Assembly (NCBI GenBank): GCA_019416285.1
Contig: DXXM01000012.1
Span: forward strand, 13,569 to 77,568
Origin: Bacteroidales bacterium
GTDB taxonomy: Bacteria > Bacteroidota > Bacteroidia > Bacteroidales > Muribaculaceae
DNA: 64,000 bases
Direction: 5' to 3'
In this document: positions 35,186 to 43,766 of the stretch, piece by piece
How the letters are laid out: the number at the start of each line of letters is the position of its first letter
How positions within the stretch are numbered: the first letter of the stretch is position 1
The notes under the pieces: model-generated
The model's input: the letters and a program-made list of their open reading frames with translations, nothing else
Told to the model about the DNA's origin: nothing
Database searches by the model: none
Translations under genes and position numbers: made by a program

Positions 35186-37723
35186 ATGAAATCTTCACGC
35201 AGTTCATCCCGTTCAAGTCTCGTCCGTTTCTACGTCGCCACTCTCCGCGACCGCCATATTGACATCTGCCACAACCTGCGTCCCTCGCCCGGGGGAGGCG
35301 GGTTGTGTGCCATCAGGCCCCCTGTAAGGCTCGACCTTCCGCCCATGCCCGGCGCCCGTCTGCTCCCCGGCGGCGTCAGGCGCATCGATGGCAAAACATA
35401 TTTTTTCATTGAATACCAAGGCTCTCTGGTCTGCGTCGATGTCGGCTCGATGCAGACTGTCACCCTCGTGCCGCCGTCGGGGAAACCCACGGCCATTCTG
35501 CCCGCGTCGTCGGGGCTCATCGTGATGATGGGCGCCGGACATGCGCCTATGCGTCTGGTCTGCACCGAGGGCGTGTGGAGCTGGAGGAGCGAGGCCGAGC
35601 TTCCGGCGCCATTCGCCATAGTCCGTGTGGACGCCGACACCATCTCCGCGCAGATTCCCGCCGGAAAGCTGCGCGGCGCCTACGACTCCCGCTCCCGCAC
35701 ACTCATCCCCGCCGATGCCGCATCGCTGCGGAAGGAATTTGTCGGCGCCTACCGGACGGTAGGCGACCTCGCCGCCTCGCACCGCCTCTATTTCCAGCCC
35801 GTGATGGCCCGCTGCCGGCTGCGCGGCCACGACGGTTCGGTGCTCTGCGTAACGCCGCCGGTCATCATCGCGCCTGCGGCCGGACTTCAACTCACCGGGG
35901 CGGATTTTACCCTCTCGGGCGACGGATTCGCGGACTACTGCGCCGTGACCCTTACAGCCCGCACCTTCACTCTCGCCCTGCGGCAGTGCGCGCCTCTCGA
36001 CGAGGAGTGGCAGCGCAGGGTGAAATGCGTGGAGCTGCTTGTGAGCCCGCAGCTGCATCCGCTCGACGAAAGCCTGGAGGCGGATTTCTCATTCGACCGT
36101 TTCACGGCGACCTCCGGGCAGCTCGGCATAGTCATTCCAGGCCTTAATCCGGCTCTCGGCGCCGCCGCGCCGGGTTCGGCCTTCCGCAGTCGGGTAGGGG
36201 CGCTCCTTGCAAATATCGACCGTGCGCTCACACTTGTCGCCACCGCCCGCTACGACTCCGCAACCGATTCCTGGACCGGCGCGGAGCGTCCCTATTATCC
36301 ATCGGGCGCCGACACAGCCTCCGGACTCAGCGCTCTCCGCACGCTTCTCAGCCTTCCGGTGCCCGAGGCCGGTTCCTCCGCGGCCGACATCGCCGCTCTT
36401 TCCCCTCCCCATTGCCTCAACGCTACCCTCGCCGCCTCCGGTGGTGACTGCCTGATGCTCGGCGGTCTCTCCGCCACCCGTTTCGCCGGCTGGTTGCCGG
36501 GTGAGATGGCGCTGACAGCCGCCGACTCTTCCGCGGCGCTCCCGATGGCGTGCAGGATAACATTTGCCGATGGAAGCACGAGTGTGAGGAGCGGCGTATG
36601 CCTCGATTTCACGCCTTCGACCCTCTCTCCTCTCCTGGTCTATCCTGCGGGCGATGCCGTGGCCATGGAACTTTACTGGGGCAGGCGCTCGCTGCGCTTA
36701 CCCCTGACTCCCGACCCCTCCGGACGCTTCTCCTTCTGGCTTTCCGACAGCGCAGCACCTGTGAGCGCCGACGAAAACATGCCCTCATTCATCCTCCCCG
36801 CTTCCGACCCGGCGCCGCGCCGCTTCCCCGGCATGCTCGCCGTGAGCTCGGTTTCCGCCCCCTTTGCTCCGCTCGCTGTGACGCGCGTGTCCGGTGAAGA
36901 GTCTGTGGCTGTAGCCGCGGCGCCTTCGCAGTCAGGGAGCTGGGACGCCGGAAGCGCGCGCTTCTATCTTTTCGGGCCCGAGGGCACGCAGTCGCTGACG
37001 GTCAACGCCTCCCGCAGCCGTCTCACGGCCCGCACGCTCGACTCTCGCCCGGTGGAGCACCCCGAAGCGGTTTGCCCGATGGGATCGCACGGCATGGCGG
37101 TGCTTGCCGGAGGTGACCTGCTGAGCATCAGCGGGCAGCGTGTCGTCACACTGCGCCCCTTTGTCGGCGCGGAGCGGCTCGGGTGGAATCCCGTGAATGA
37201 AGAGCTCTATTGCTTCCATTCCGCGGCTTTTCCGTGTCCCGAAAACTTCACCCTTTATGAAGGAGACACTGCCACGCCGCTGTTTCCCGACGCGATGGTA
37301 GTGCGTCCGGCCACCGGCGATGTCAGCAGCCGTTCCTGCCCGCGTCCTGAATCTCTCGCAGCGGCACCAACGGGTCTGTGGGGCATTGATGAGGAGGGAA
37401 ATATCCATGATTACTGCGCTGAGGACGCCGACGCGCGGACCGAGGTTATCTTACGTTCATCCGTCGGGCTGACGGCTCCGGTCCGTGCCATCCGCCATGT
37501 CGAAATCCCGCTGACCGGCACCGGTATAGAACCGGGCCACATCGAACTGCGTGGCGACAACGGCGCCGGTGCAGCCGCCTCGGACGCGCTGTCATCATGG
37601 GAACTCAGCGGCACCGTCACCCACCTGTCTCCGTATCGCCTGCTGATGCCCCACCGCCACAATATCATCCTGTCCGTCAGGGCCACCGTATCCTCAATCC
37701 TAATCCGCCAAAACCTTGCGTGA
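35186..37723 (+). CDS. Protein of unknown function (845 aa), possible phage structural-type protein paired with a terminase
   Basis: Not recognised with confidence. It has no signal peptide (MKSSRSSSRSSLVRFYVATL) and no membrane helix. The sequence is rich in Ala, Ser, Pro, Thr and Val, with many short beta-type segments (YFFIEYQGSLVCVDVGSMQT, GLIVMMGAGHAPMRLVC), suggesting a long all-beta protein, perhaps propeller-like. The last about 90 residues (VRAIRHVEIPLTGTG to ILSVRATVSSILI) recall, from memory, the C-terminal module of large probable tail proteins in Bacteroidetes phages. The terminase gene begins 3 nt after its stop, so the two are almost certainly translated from one mRNA. The very high GC and codon use resemble the neighbours, giving no sign of recent arrival. 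Confidence 0.55.
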   Translation: MKSSRSSSRSSLVRFYVATLRDRHIDICHNLRPSPGGGGLCAIRPPVRLDLPPMPGARLLPGGVRRIDGKTYFFIEYQGSLVCVDVGSMQTVTLVPPSGKPTAILPASSGLIVMMGAGHAPMRLVCTEGVWSWRSEAELPAPFAIVRVDADTISAQIPAGKLRGAYDSRSRTLIPADAASLRKEFVGAYRTVGDLAASHRLYFQPVMARCRLRGHDGSVLCVTPPVIIAPAAGLQLTGADFTLSGDGFADYCAVTLTARTFTLALRQCAPLDEEWQRRVKCVELLVSPQLHPLDESLEADFSFDRFTATSGQLGIVIPGLNPALGAAAPGSAFRSRVGALLANIDRALTLVATARYDSATDSWTGAERPYYPSGADTASGLSALRTLLSLPVPEAGSSAADIAALSPPHCLNATLAASGGDCLMLGGLSATRFAGWLPGEMALTAADSSAALPMACRITFADGSTSVRSGVCLDFTPSTLSPLLVYPAGDAVAMELYWGRRSLRLPLTPDPSGRFSFWLSDSAAPVSADENMPSFILPASDPAPRRFPGMLAVSSVSAPFAPLAVTRVSGEESVAVAAAPSQSGSWDAGSARFYLFGPEGTQSLTVNASRSRLTARTLDSRPVEHPEAVCPMGSHGMAVLAGGDLLSISGQRVVTLRPFVGAERLGWNPVNEELYCFHSAAFPCPENFTLYEGDTATPLFPDAMVVRPATGDVSSRSCPRPESLAAAPTGLWGIDEEGNIHDYCAEDADARTEVILRSSVGLTAPVRAIRHVEIPLTGTGIEPGHIELRGDNGAGAAASDALSSWELSGTVTHLSPYRLLMPHRHNIILSVRATVSSILIRQNLA

Positions 37724-37726
37724 CCC

Positions 37727-39601
37727 ATGATGACTATCGACGAAATCATCCTTGAAAACGCCCGCCGCAATGCTCTCCTGAGCGATGAGCCCGACCCGAT
37801 TAAGGGTGACGCGGCCGACCCCTCGCGCCGACCCTACAGTTTCGGCGGCACGACCCGGTATCTCCCCGCCGATATGCTCGACGACCCGAAACTGCCCCTC
37901 GTCAGCAATGAGCGCGACTTTGCCCGTCTCCGGTTCAGATATGATTTTCCCTTCTGGGCCGCGACGTGTGTGGTGATAAACGACAAAATCACCTCGCGCG
38001 ACATTCCCCTGCGTCTCAACCGTCCGCAGCGGCGCCTCGTCAGCCTTCTGGAACGCGAGCGCCTCGCCGGACGTCCCCTGCGTCTGATTATGCTCAAGGC
38101 CCGTCAGTGGGGCGGCTCGACGCTGATTCAGATTTACTTCGCGTGGATTCAGATTATCCACCGCCGCAACTGGAATTCGCTCATCTGCGCACACGTCAAG
38201 GACACCGCGGCCACAATCCGGGGGATGTACACCAAGCTGCTTGCCCGCTATCCCGAGGAATACTGGGAGGAGGACGACGCCCCGGAGTTCCGTCCCTTCG
38301 AGCGCATGACCAATACGCGTATCATCCAGGGGCGCGGATGTCGGGTGACGGTCTGCTCCAGCGAAAATCAGGAGGCGACGCGCGGCCAGGACTATGCGCT
38401 CGCCCATCTGAGCGAGGTGGCTTTCTGGAAGGACTCTACGCTCCACAATCCCGCCGATTTGCTGCGCTCGGTGGCCTCGGGAATAGCCACGAAGCCACTG
38501 TCGTTCATCGCCATGGAGAGCACGGCCAACGGTGTGGGCAATTTCTTCCACCGCGAGTGGCTCCGGGCCAACACGCCCGGCAAGAGCGACAAGATTCCCT
38601 TTTTCGTACCCTGGCATGAAATAGAAATCAACCGCAGCGGGCTCACCTGTGGTGTGCGCGAGTTCTGGGATTCACTCGATTCCTACGAGCGGGAGCTGTG
38701 GAAACTCCACGGCTGCACGCTGGAGGCTATAAAGTGGTATCACGACAAGCGCCTCGGCTTCCCTGACCACCGCTCGATGATGGCGGAATATCCCACCACT
38801 CCCGCAGAGGCTTTCGCCTCGACCGCGCGCAGTGTGTTCAGCAGCGCGGATGTTGAGGCTCTGCGGGCCGATTGCGGTGAGGATGGGGAGAGGGGCGAAA
38901 TCACAGCCTCGCGTTTCGGTGACGTCGGTGCGGCCGACACTCCGCGCTTCATCCCCTCGGCCGACGGGCTGCTCACGCTCTGGCGTCGGCCGCGCAAGGG
39001 GGGCGACTATCTCGTGTGTGTCGACATCGGCGGCCGCTCGCGTGGTGCCGACTATTCGGTGATAGCGGTTCTCGACCGTGGTGTGCCGGGTGCGCGACCG
39101 GAGATTGTGGCCCAGTGGCGCGGCCATATCGACCACGACCTCCTTGCCCGCAAAGCGGAGGCCATAGCCCGCTTCTACAACGACGCCATTCTCGCCATCG
39201 AGAGCAATTCGTGGGAAAGTTCCTCGGAAGGGCAGGGGAGGTTCATACTCGACTCCCTGTCGCGCAGCTATCCCAACCTCTATTTCCGTCAGAGCGAGGG
39301 TGGGGCGGCTACGTCGGCCGGTTTTCATGTCAATGTGCGCACCAAGGCGGCGATTATCGCCAATCTTGTGGCCTACGTGCGCGAACATGGCTATGTGGAG
39401 CGCTCATCCGCCGCCTGCGACGAGCTGCTGCAATACGAATCGCTCCCCGACGGCAGTTATGCCGCCTCCCGCGGCTGCCACGACGACATCCTCATGACCC
39501 GCGCAATAGCCCTCTATATCCACGCCATCGACTCCCCCTCCCCCTCCACCGACATAATTTCACCGGACATCTACCTTACACTGCTTAACAGATGCAGGTA
39601 G
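37727..39601 (+). CDS. Phage-type terminase large subunit, isolated from other phage genes
   Basis: A 624-aa predicted DNA-packaging motor. ATPase domain: Walker-A-like KARQWGGST (residues 124-132), Walker B LAHLSEVAFW with Glu230, and the coupling motif MESTANG (263-269). RNase-H-like nuclease domain: Asp433 in VCVDIGGRSRGADYS, Glu492 in AIESNSW, and Asp586/Asp587 in HDDILMTRAIALY. All expected acidic residues are present, so it looks active. No small terminase, portal, capsid, tail, lysis or integrase gene flanks it. The only partner is the 845-aa protein upstream (3-nt gap). The unit ends at a strong bidirectional terminator. It may be a domesticated prophage remnant or part of a transfer or defence system. 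Confidence 0.88.
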   Translation: MMTIDEIILENARRNALLSDEPDPIKGDAADPSRRPYSFGGTTRYLPADMLDDPKLPLVSNERDFARLRFRYDFPFWAATCVVINDKITSRDIPLRLNRPQRRLVSLLERERLAGRPLRLIMLKARQWGGSTLIQIYFAWIQIIHRRNWNSLICAHVKDTAATIRGMYTKLLARYPEEYWEEDDAPEFRPFERMTNTRIIQGRGCRVTVCSSENQEATRGQDYALAHLSEVAFWKDSTLHNPADLLRSVASGIATKPLSFIAMESTANGVGNFFHREWLRANTPGKSDKIPFFVPWHEIEINRSGLTCGVREFWDSLDSYERELWKLHGCTLEAIKWYHDKRLGFPDHRSMMAEYPTTPAEAFASTARSVFSSADVEALRADCGEDGERGEITASRFGDVGAADTPRFIPSADGLLTLWRRPRKGGDYLVCVDIGGRSRGADYSVIAVLDRGVPGARPEIVAQWRGHIDHDLLARKAEAIARFYNDAILAIESNSWESSSEGQGRFILDSLSRSYPNLYFRQSEGGAATSAGFHVNVRTKAAIIANLVAYVREHGYVERSSAACDELLQYESLPDGSYAASRGCHDDILMTRAIALYIHAIDSPSPSTDIISPDIYLTLLNRCR

Positions 39602-39664
39602 TTTTTTAATTCATAATGCATAATTCATAATAGGCCATCCGGGTTTCGGCTTTTCTGCCTTTCT

Positions 39665-39705
39665 GCCACTATTACTCTTATAACTCCTATTTCTCCTATC
39701 CCTTT
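39665..39705 (-). repeat. Degenerate GGAGTAATAG-family repeat (opposite orientation)
   Basis: The minus strand reads GGATAGGAGAAATAGGAGTT then ATAAGAGTAATAG, related to the copies at 25491 and 62196. It is preceded at 39609-39632 by a simple repeat of CATAATGCATAATTCATAAT. No gene was seen in 39602-39798. Confidence 0.5.
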
Positions 39706-39712
39706 CCCCCTA

Positions 39713-39762
39713 AAAACCTACACCCTGAAAAAATCATTCGATTTTTTCAGGGTGTAGGTTTT
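39713..39762. terminator. Bidirectional terminator, 23-bp perfect stem
   Basis: The arms 39713-39735 and 39740-39762 are perfectly complementary with a 4-nt loop (ATTC). The arms begin with AAAA and end with TTTT, so on both strands a GC-containing stem is followed by a T-run. It serves the plus-strand terminase unit and the minus-strand small gene that converges on it. Confidence 0.9.
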
Positions 39763-39798
39763 CTCGGAAGCCGCAGGTTTCCGGAGGATATATCTTCA

Positions 39799-39972
39799 TT
39801 ACTTTCCGGCTGCGATGGAATCTTTGCGGAACTGCTTGAGAAGTTTTTCGATTTCAAGAGAGATTTTGCGTGCACGGGCTCCGGCTGCTTTGTTGCCGTT
39901 CTCTACCTGTGCCTGTGCGTCTTTGGCAAATGCTTCGAAGTTTGCTGTAAGTTGTTCAACGAGAGTTTTCAT
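39799..39972 (-). CDS. Histone H1-like (Hc1-type) small basic protein, 57 aa
   Basis: Small predicted nucleoid-associated protein. It reads from ATG at 39972-39970: MKTLVEQLTANFEAFAKDAQ, then VENGNKAAGARARKISLEIE, KLLKQFRKDS and IAAGK before TAA at 39801-39799. The segment NGNKAAGARARKxSLEIEK is the signature of the Hc1-like family widespread in Bacteroidetes. It is highly helical, with a net positive charge in its second half. A consensus promoter lies about 100 nt upstream. Because it is so short it is easily missed in gene calling. A role in DNA compaction is family knowledge only. Confidence 0.88.
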   Translation of the reverse strand: MKTLVEQLTANFEAFAKDAQAQVENGNKAAGARARKISLEIEKLLKQFRKDSIAAGK

Positions 39973-40071
39973 TGGTTGATTGGTGGGGGTTAGGGGGATT
40001 AAAATGTTAGTAATTCAGAGAATACCGGCCATGAATTCATGGTGAAAGCGCTGACCTATTGCTCATGGTTG

Positions 40072-40103
40072 CAAATATACATACAAAAATCGCAATTTTG
40101 CAA
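40072..40103 (-). promoter_or_regulatory. Promoter of the Hc1-like gene
   Basis: On the minus strand TTG (40103-40101), a 21-nt spacer and TATATTTG (40079-40072) match the Bacteroidetes consensus well. The leader to the ATG at 39972 is about 95 nt. Confidence 0.7.
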
Positions 40104-40158
40104 GAATTTTGTTAAAAATTATTGGATAAAAGCCTCTCAATCCATACTTTTTGACTTT

Positions 40159-40192
40159 TTTGCCTCAAATTCGCTTCTTTTTCATAACTTTG
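40159..40192 (+). promoter_or_regulatory. Promoter of the M16 peptidase gene
   Basis: TTTG (40159-40162), a 22-nt spacer and TAACTTTG (40185-40192), 30 nt before the ATG at 40222. It is divergent from the Hc1-like promoter about 60 nt away. Confidence 0.65.
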
Positions 40193-40221
40193 ACCCCGCT
40201 TTTCTGCGTTTACGATATATC

Positions 40222-41508
40222 ATGATTGACTTTAATCGCTTCACTCTGAATAATGGCCTGAGGGTCATCCACAACTACGACCCCTCGACTGCGATGGTGG
40301 CCGTCAATGTGCTCTACAATGTCGGCTCCCGCGACGAGAATCCGGACATGACCGGCCTCGCTCACCTTTTCGAACACCTCATGTTCGGCGGCTCGGTCAA
40401 TGTGCCCGATTTCGATGCCCAGATGGAAAGGGCCGGAGGCGTCAACAACGCCTGGACCTCAAACGACTTCACCAATTTCTATGATGTGGCGCCCGCTCAG
40501 AACTTCGAGACCCTCCTGTGGCTCGAAAGTGACCGCATGCTCGGGCTCGCCTTCTCCGACAAGGCTCTTGAGGTGCAGCGCAACGTGGTGATCGAAGAGT
40601 TCAAGCAGGTGCATCTCAACCGTCCCTACGGCGACCTCTCCCACAGGCTCCGCGAGCTTGTCTATCCGACCCACCCCTACGGCGTGCCCACCATCGGGCG
40701 CGACCCCTCGCACATCGAGAAAGTCACTCAGGATGATATCCGCGATTTCTTCTTCAGCCACTACGCTCCGAACAATGCCGTGCTTGCCATCAGCGGCAAT
40801 GTGACGCTCGAGCAGGTGGTCAAGTCCGTCGAGAAATGGTTTGCCTCCATACCGCGCCGCGATGTGAGGGCGCGTACCTACAGTCCCGAGCCTCTGCCCG
40901 AGGCGCCGCGCGAGCTCGAGGTGCGCGGCCATGTCCCGCAGACCTGCGTGGTGGTGGCCTATCCAATGCCGGCCTACGGTCAGCCGGGCTATATCGAGTG
41001 TGACCTCATCACCGACATACTCGCCTCCGGGCGCTCCTCACGCTTCTACCGCCGACTGCTCCTCGGCAGCGACCTCTTCACGCAGGCCGACGCCGTGATT
41101 ACCGGAAGCGAGGAGCCGGGCATGCTCATTCTCAAAGGATTTCTGTCGGACCACTCGGAAGAGGCCGCACGCGCTGCCGCCGGGCGACTCATGTCGGAAG
41201 CCTCCGCGCTCTGCTATCAGGCCTCACGTCCCGACCGCCTTTCCTACACGCTTGCCGAAGCGCGCCTTGACGGAGTGACCCCCTACGAAGTCGAGCGTTC
41301 CATCAACCGTTTTGCCAGTGACTTCACCTTCTCCTCGCTCGGCTACCTCCAGCGCGCCCAGTCACTCGCCATGGCCGAGATGCACGGCGAGGACATCAAC
41401 GACATAGTTCCCGCCTACCGCCGCGTCACTACAGCCATGATAGCCACCACCGCCCGCCGCGTCCTCGACCCCCACCACGCCTGCACCCTAATTTACAGGC
41501 CCGAGTGA
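40222..41508 (+). CDS. M16 family zinc metallopeptidase (pitrilysin-like)
   Basis: A 428-aa protein with the M16 inverted zinc motif HLFEH (His48, Glu51, His52) and the distal glutamate in NVVIEEFKQ (about residue 125). The start at 40222 (MIDFNRFTLNNGLRVIHNYD) gives the usual N-terminal strand. A longer frame to 40039 would run through the promoter. The C-terminal half has the inactive M16 domain features (SGRSSRFYRRLL, Arg/Tyr pair of the substrate site). There is no signal peptide, so a cytosolic location is predicted, unlike many Bacteroidetes M16 proteins that are exported. It may act as a homodimer. Confidence 0.93.
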   Translation: MIDFNRFTLNNGLRVIHNYDPSTAMVAVNVLYNVGSRDENPDMTGLAHLFEHLMFGGSVNVPDFDAQMERAGGVNNAWTSNDFTNFYDVAPAQNFETLLWLESDRMLGLAFSDKALEVQRNVVIEEFKQVHLNRPYGDLSHRLRELVYPTHPYGVPTIGRDPSHIEKVTQDDIRDFFFSHYAPNNAVLAISGNVTLEQVVKSVEKWFASIPRRDVRARTYSPEPLPEAPRELEVRGHVPQTCVVVAYPMPAYGQPGYIECDLITDILASGRSSRFYRRLLLGSDLFTQADAVITGSEEPGMLILKGFLSDHSEEAARAAAGRLMSEASALCYQASRPDRLSYTLAEARLDGVTPYEVERSINRFASDFTFSSLGYLQRAQSLAMAEMHGEDINDIVPAYRRVTTAMIATTARRVLDPHHACTLIYRPE

Positions 41509-41514
41509 GGTTTA

Positions 41515-41622
41515 ATTAGTCAGATTAGTTTGGTTAGTCAAATTGGGCTCATTTGACTAATTAGTCCCATTAGACCTATTAGGACCATTGCTCCTATTGC
41601 TCCTATCCTCCCTATCCTCTCT
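41515..41622. repeat. Intergenic repeat patch: TTAGTCAAAT-type then GGAGTAATAG-type units
   Basis: 41515-41570 holds several TTAGTCA/TGACTAA units in both orientations (for example GGTTAGTCAAATT at 41533-41545 and ATTTGACTAATTAGTC at 41551-41566). 41572-41622 is a C/T-rich stretch whose complement reads GGATAGGAGCAATAGGAGCA, related to the 25491 and 62196 copies. No gene was seen in 41509-41680. Confidence 0.65.
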
Positions 41623-41680
41623 CCAAAAGTTAAAAAAATATAAATCAATTTCCCCTCTCCCTATCCCTCGCTTCCCTAAC

Positions 41681-41711
41681 TTGCGAGGTATCATATTTTT
41701 TGCTAAATTTG
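41681..41711 (+). promoter_or_regulatory. Promoter of the rimP-nusA-infB operon
   Basis: TTG (41681-41683), a 20-nt spacer and TAAATTTG (41704-41711) give one of the best consensus matches in the window. The leader to the rimP ATG at 41774 is about 55 nt. Confidence 0.8.
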
Positions 41712-41773
41712 CACTCAGAAAGTCGCGGAGGAGGCCTTGAGCTTCCTCCCTTGTTTTTATATTGACGAAAACT

Positions 41774-42241
41774 ATGATAGATAAGAACGATGTCCGCAGG
41801 CTTGTGGACGCTGCGGTGGCCGGTACTGATGCCTTTGTGGTAGACATCACTGTCTCGGCTGCCAATGATATTGTTGTGGAGCTCGACAGCACGACCGGAG
41901 TCGACCTTGACTTCTGCGCGGAGCTTAACCGTAAGCTCCAGGAGGAATTTGACAGCCAGGACGAAAACTACAGCCTCGAAGTCGGTTCCGCCTCGCTCAC
42001 CGCGCCCTTCAAGGTGAAAGGCCAGTATGAGAAGAACCTCGGCAACGAGGTCGAGGTGCTCACCCGCGACGGCCGTAAGCTCAAAGGTGTTCTCACCGCC
42101 GTCGGCGACGATGATTTCACCGTCGAGGTGACCCGCAAGGTCAAGGAGCCCGGTGCCAAGCGCCCCGTTATGGTGGCCGAGCCGCAGGTGATTCCCTACG
42201 CCGAGGCAAAGCAGGTCTGCTACGTCATCAATTTCAAGTGA
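41774..42241 (+). CDS. rimP: Ribosome maturation factor RimP
   Basis: A 155-aa cytosolic assembly factor for the 30S subunit. The start at 41774 (MIDKNDVRRLVDAAVAGTDA) is preferred to a TTG four codons upstream. The N-terminal alpha/beta domain contains VVELDSTTGVDLDFCAELNR and YSLEVGSASLTAPFK, the RimP LDVSSPGxxRPL equivalent. The C-terminal SH3-like domain follows (NEVEVLTRDGRKLKGVL). It is first gene of the conserved rimP-nusA-infB operon. Confidence 0.93.
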   Translation: MIDKNDVRRLVDAAVAGTDAFVVDITVSAANDIVVELDSTTGVDLDFCAELNRKLQEEFDSQDENYSLEVGSASLTAPFKVKGQYEKNLGNEVEVLTRDGRKLKGVLTAVGDDDFTVEVTRKVKEPGAKRPVMVAEPQVIPYAEAKQVCYVINFK

Positions 42242-42284
42242 TAAATCTACTGTAAAAAAATAAAACAACACTCAAGATATTCTT

Positions 42285-43664
42285 ATGGCAAGAAAAGAAG
42301 AAGCTCCCAACATGGTGGAGCGTTTCGCCGAGTTTAAAGAACTGAAAAATATCGACAAAACCACCATGATCAGTGTGCTGGAGGAGTCGTTCCGCAATGT
42401 GCTGGCTAAAATGTTCGGTACCGACGAGAATCTCGACGTCATCATGAACCCCGACAAGGGCGACGTGCAGATTTTCCAGAACCTCGAGGTAGTTCCCGAC
42501 GGTGAGGTGACCAACCCCAACCTCCAGATTTCGCTTACCGACGCCCGTGCCGACGATGACCCCGACGTGGAAATCGGCGAGGAGCACACCAAGGAAATCT
42601 TCTTTGCCGACTTCGGTCGCCGCGCCATCCTCAACCTCCGTCAGACCCTCCAGTCGAAGATTCTTGACCTTCAGAAAGAGGCTGTCTACGCCAAGTTCAA
42701 GGAACTCGAGGGCGAACTCGTGTCAGGTGAGGTATATCAGACCTGGTCACGCGAGACCCTCCTGCTCGACGATGAGAAAAACGAGCTCCTTCTCCCGAAG
42801 AGCGAGTCGATTCCCGGTGACTTCTTCCGCAAGGGCGAGACTGTCCTCGCCGTCATCGCCAACGTCGACAACAAGAACAACAATCCCAAAATCACCGTGT
42901 CCCGCACAAACGAGGCCTTCCTCCGCCGCCTTTTTGAGCGTGAGGTTCCCGAGATTGTCGACGGACTCATCAATATCCGCGCCGTGGCCCGCATCCCGGG
43001 CGAGCGTGCCAAAATCGCAGTCGAGAGCTTCGACGACCGCATCGACCCGGTCGGCGCCTGCGTCGGCGTGAAGGGCTCGCGTATCCACGGTATCGTCCGT
43101 GAGCTCCGCAACGAGAACATCGACGTCATCAACTACACCGCCAATCCCCAGCTCTTCATTCAGCGCGCACTCAGCCCCGCCAAGATTTCAAGCATCCATC
43201 TCGACGAGGAGGAGAAGAAGGCCGAAGTGTTCCTCCACCCCGAGGAGGTTTCGCTCGCCATCGGTAAGGGTGGTCTGAACATCAAGCTCGCCTCGATGCT
43301 CACCGGCTACGTCATCGACGTGTACCGCGACACCCCCGAGGAAATCGACGAGGATATCTACCTCGACGAGTTCAAGGACGAAATCGACGGCTGGGTCATC
43401 GACGCCCTCAAGGATATGGGCTGCATAACCGCCAAGAGTGTCCTCCGCACACCCCGTCAGGAACTCATCGACCGCGCCGACCTCGAGGAAGATACCGTCG
43501 ACAACGTGATCCGCATCCTGCGTGCCGAATTTGAGGACGAGGACGCCGCTGCCGCCCCTGCCGAGACCCCTGCTCCCGCAGCTGACGAGGTTCCTGCCGG
43601 GGAAACTCCCGCCGCCGAAGCTCCCGCCGGGGAAAGCGCTACCGGGGAAGAGCCCGCGGAATAA
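42285..43664 (+). CDS. nusA: Transcription termination/antitermination factor NusA
   Basis: A 459-aa RNA polymerase-binding factor. It has an N-terminal domain (MVERFAEFKELKNIDKTTMI), an S1 domain (about residues 150-215), and KH1/KH2 domains with VGVKGSRIHGIVRELRNENI and HPEEVSLAIGKGGLNIKLAS. One acidic HhH-type repeat follows near residues 375-415. The last about 40 residues are an Ala/Pro/Glu-rich low-complexity tail (PAETPAPAADEV). Two AR repeats as in E. coli are not seen. Gap to rimP 43 nt. Confidence 0.96.
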   Translation: MARKEEAPNMVERFAEFKELKNIDKTTMISVLEESFRNVLAKMFGTDENLDVIMNPDKGDVQIFQNLEVVPDGEVTNPNLQISLTDARADDDPDVEIGEEHTKEIFFADFGRRAILNLRQTLQSKILDLQKEAVYAKFKELEGELVSGEVYQTWSRETLLLDDEKNELLLPKSESIPGDFFRKGETVLAVIANVDNKNNNPKITVSRTNEAFLRRLFEREVPEIVDGLINIRAVARIPGERAKIAVESFDDRIDPVGACVGVKGSRIHGIVRELRNENIDVINYTANPQLFIQRALSPAKISSIHLDEEEKKAEVFLHPEEVSLAIGKGGLNIKLASMLTGYVIDVYRDTPEEIDEDIYLDEFKDEIDGWVIDALKDMGCITAKSVLRTPRQELIDRADLEEDTVDNVIRILRAEFEDEDAAAAPAETPAPAADEVPAGETPAAEAPAGESATGEEPAE

Positions 43665-43671
43665 GCAGTGC

Positions 43672-43693
43672 GCGGGGCCGCCTCCGGCCCCGC
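43672..43693 (+). other. Stem-loop between nusA and infB
   Basis: GCGGGGCCG (43672-43680) and CGGCCCCGC (43685-43693) pair perfectly with a 4-nt loop, 8 nt after the nusA stop. No T-run follows and infB continues downstream, so it may tune read-through or protect the upstream mRNA. Confidence 0.5.
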
Positions 43694-43766
43694 CCGTTCA
43701 TCACCTTCCCGACTGCGGATGCCTCCTCCCCTCATAATTCATTAAAAAATTCACCAAACTCTCAAT

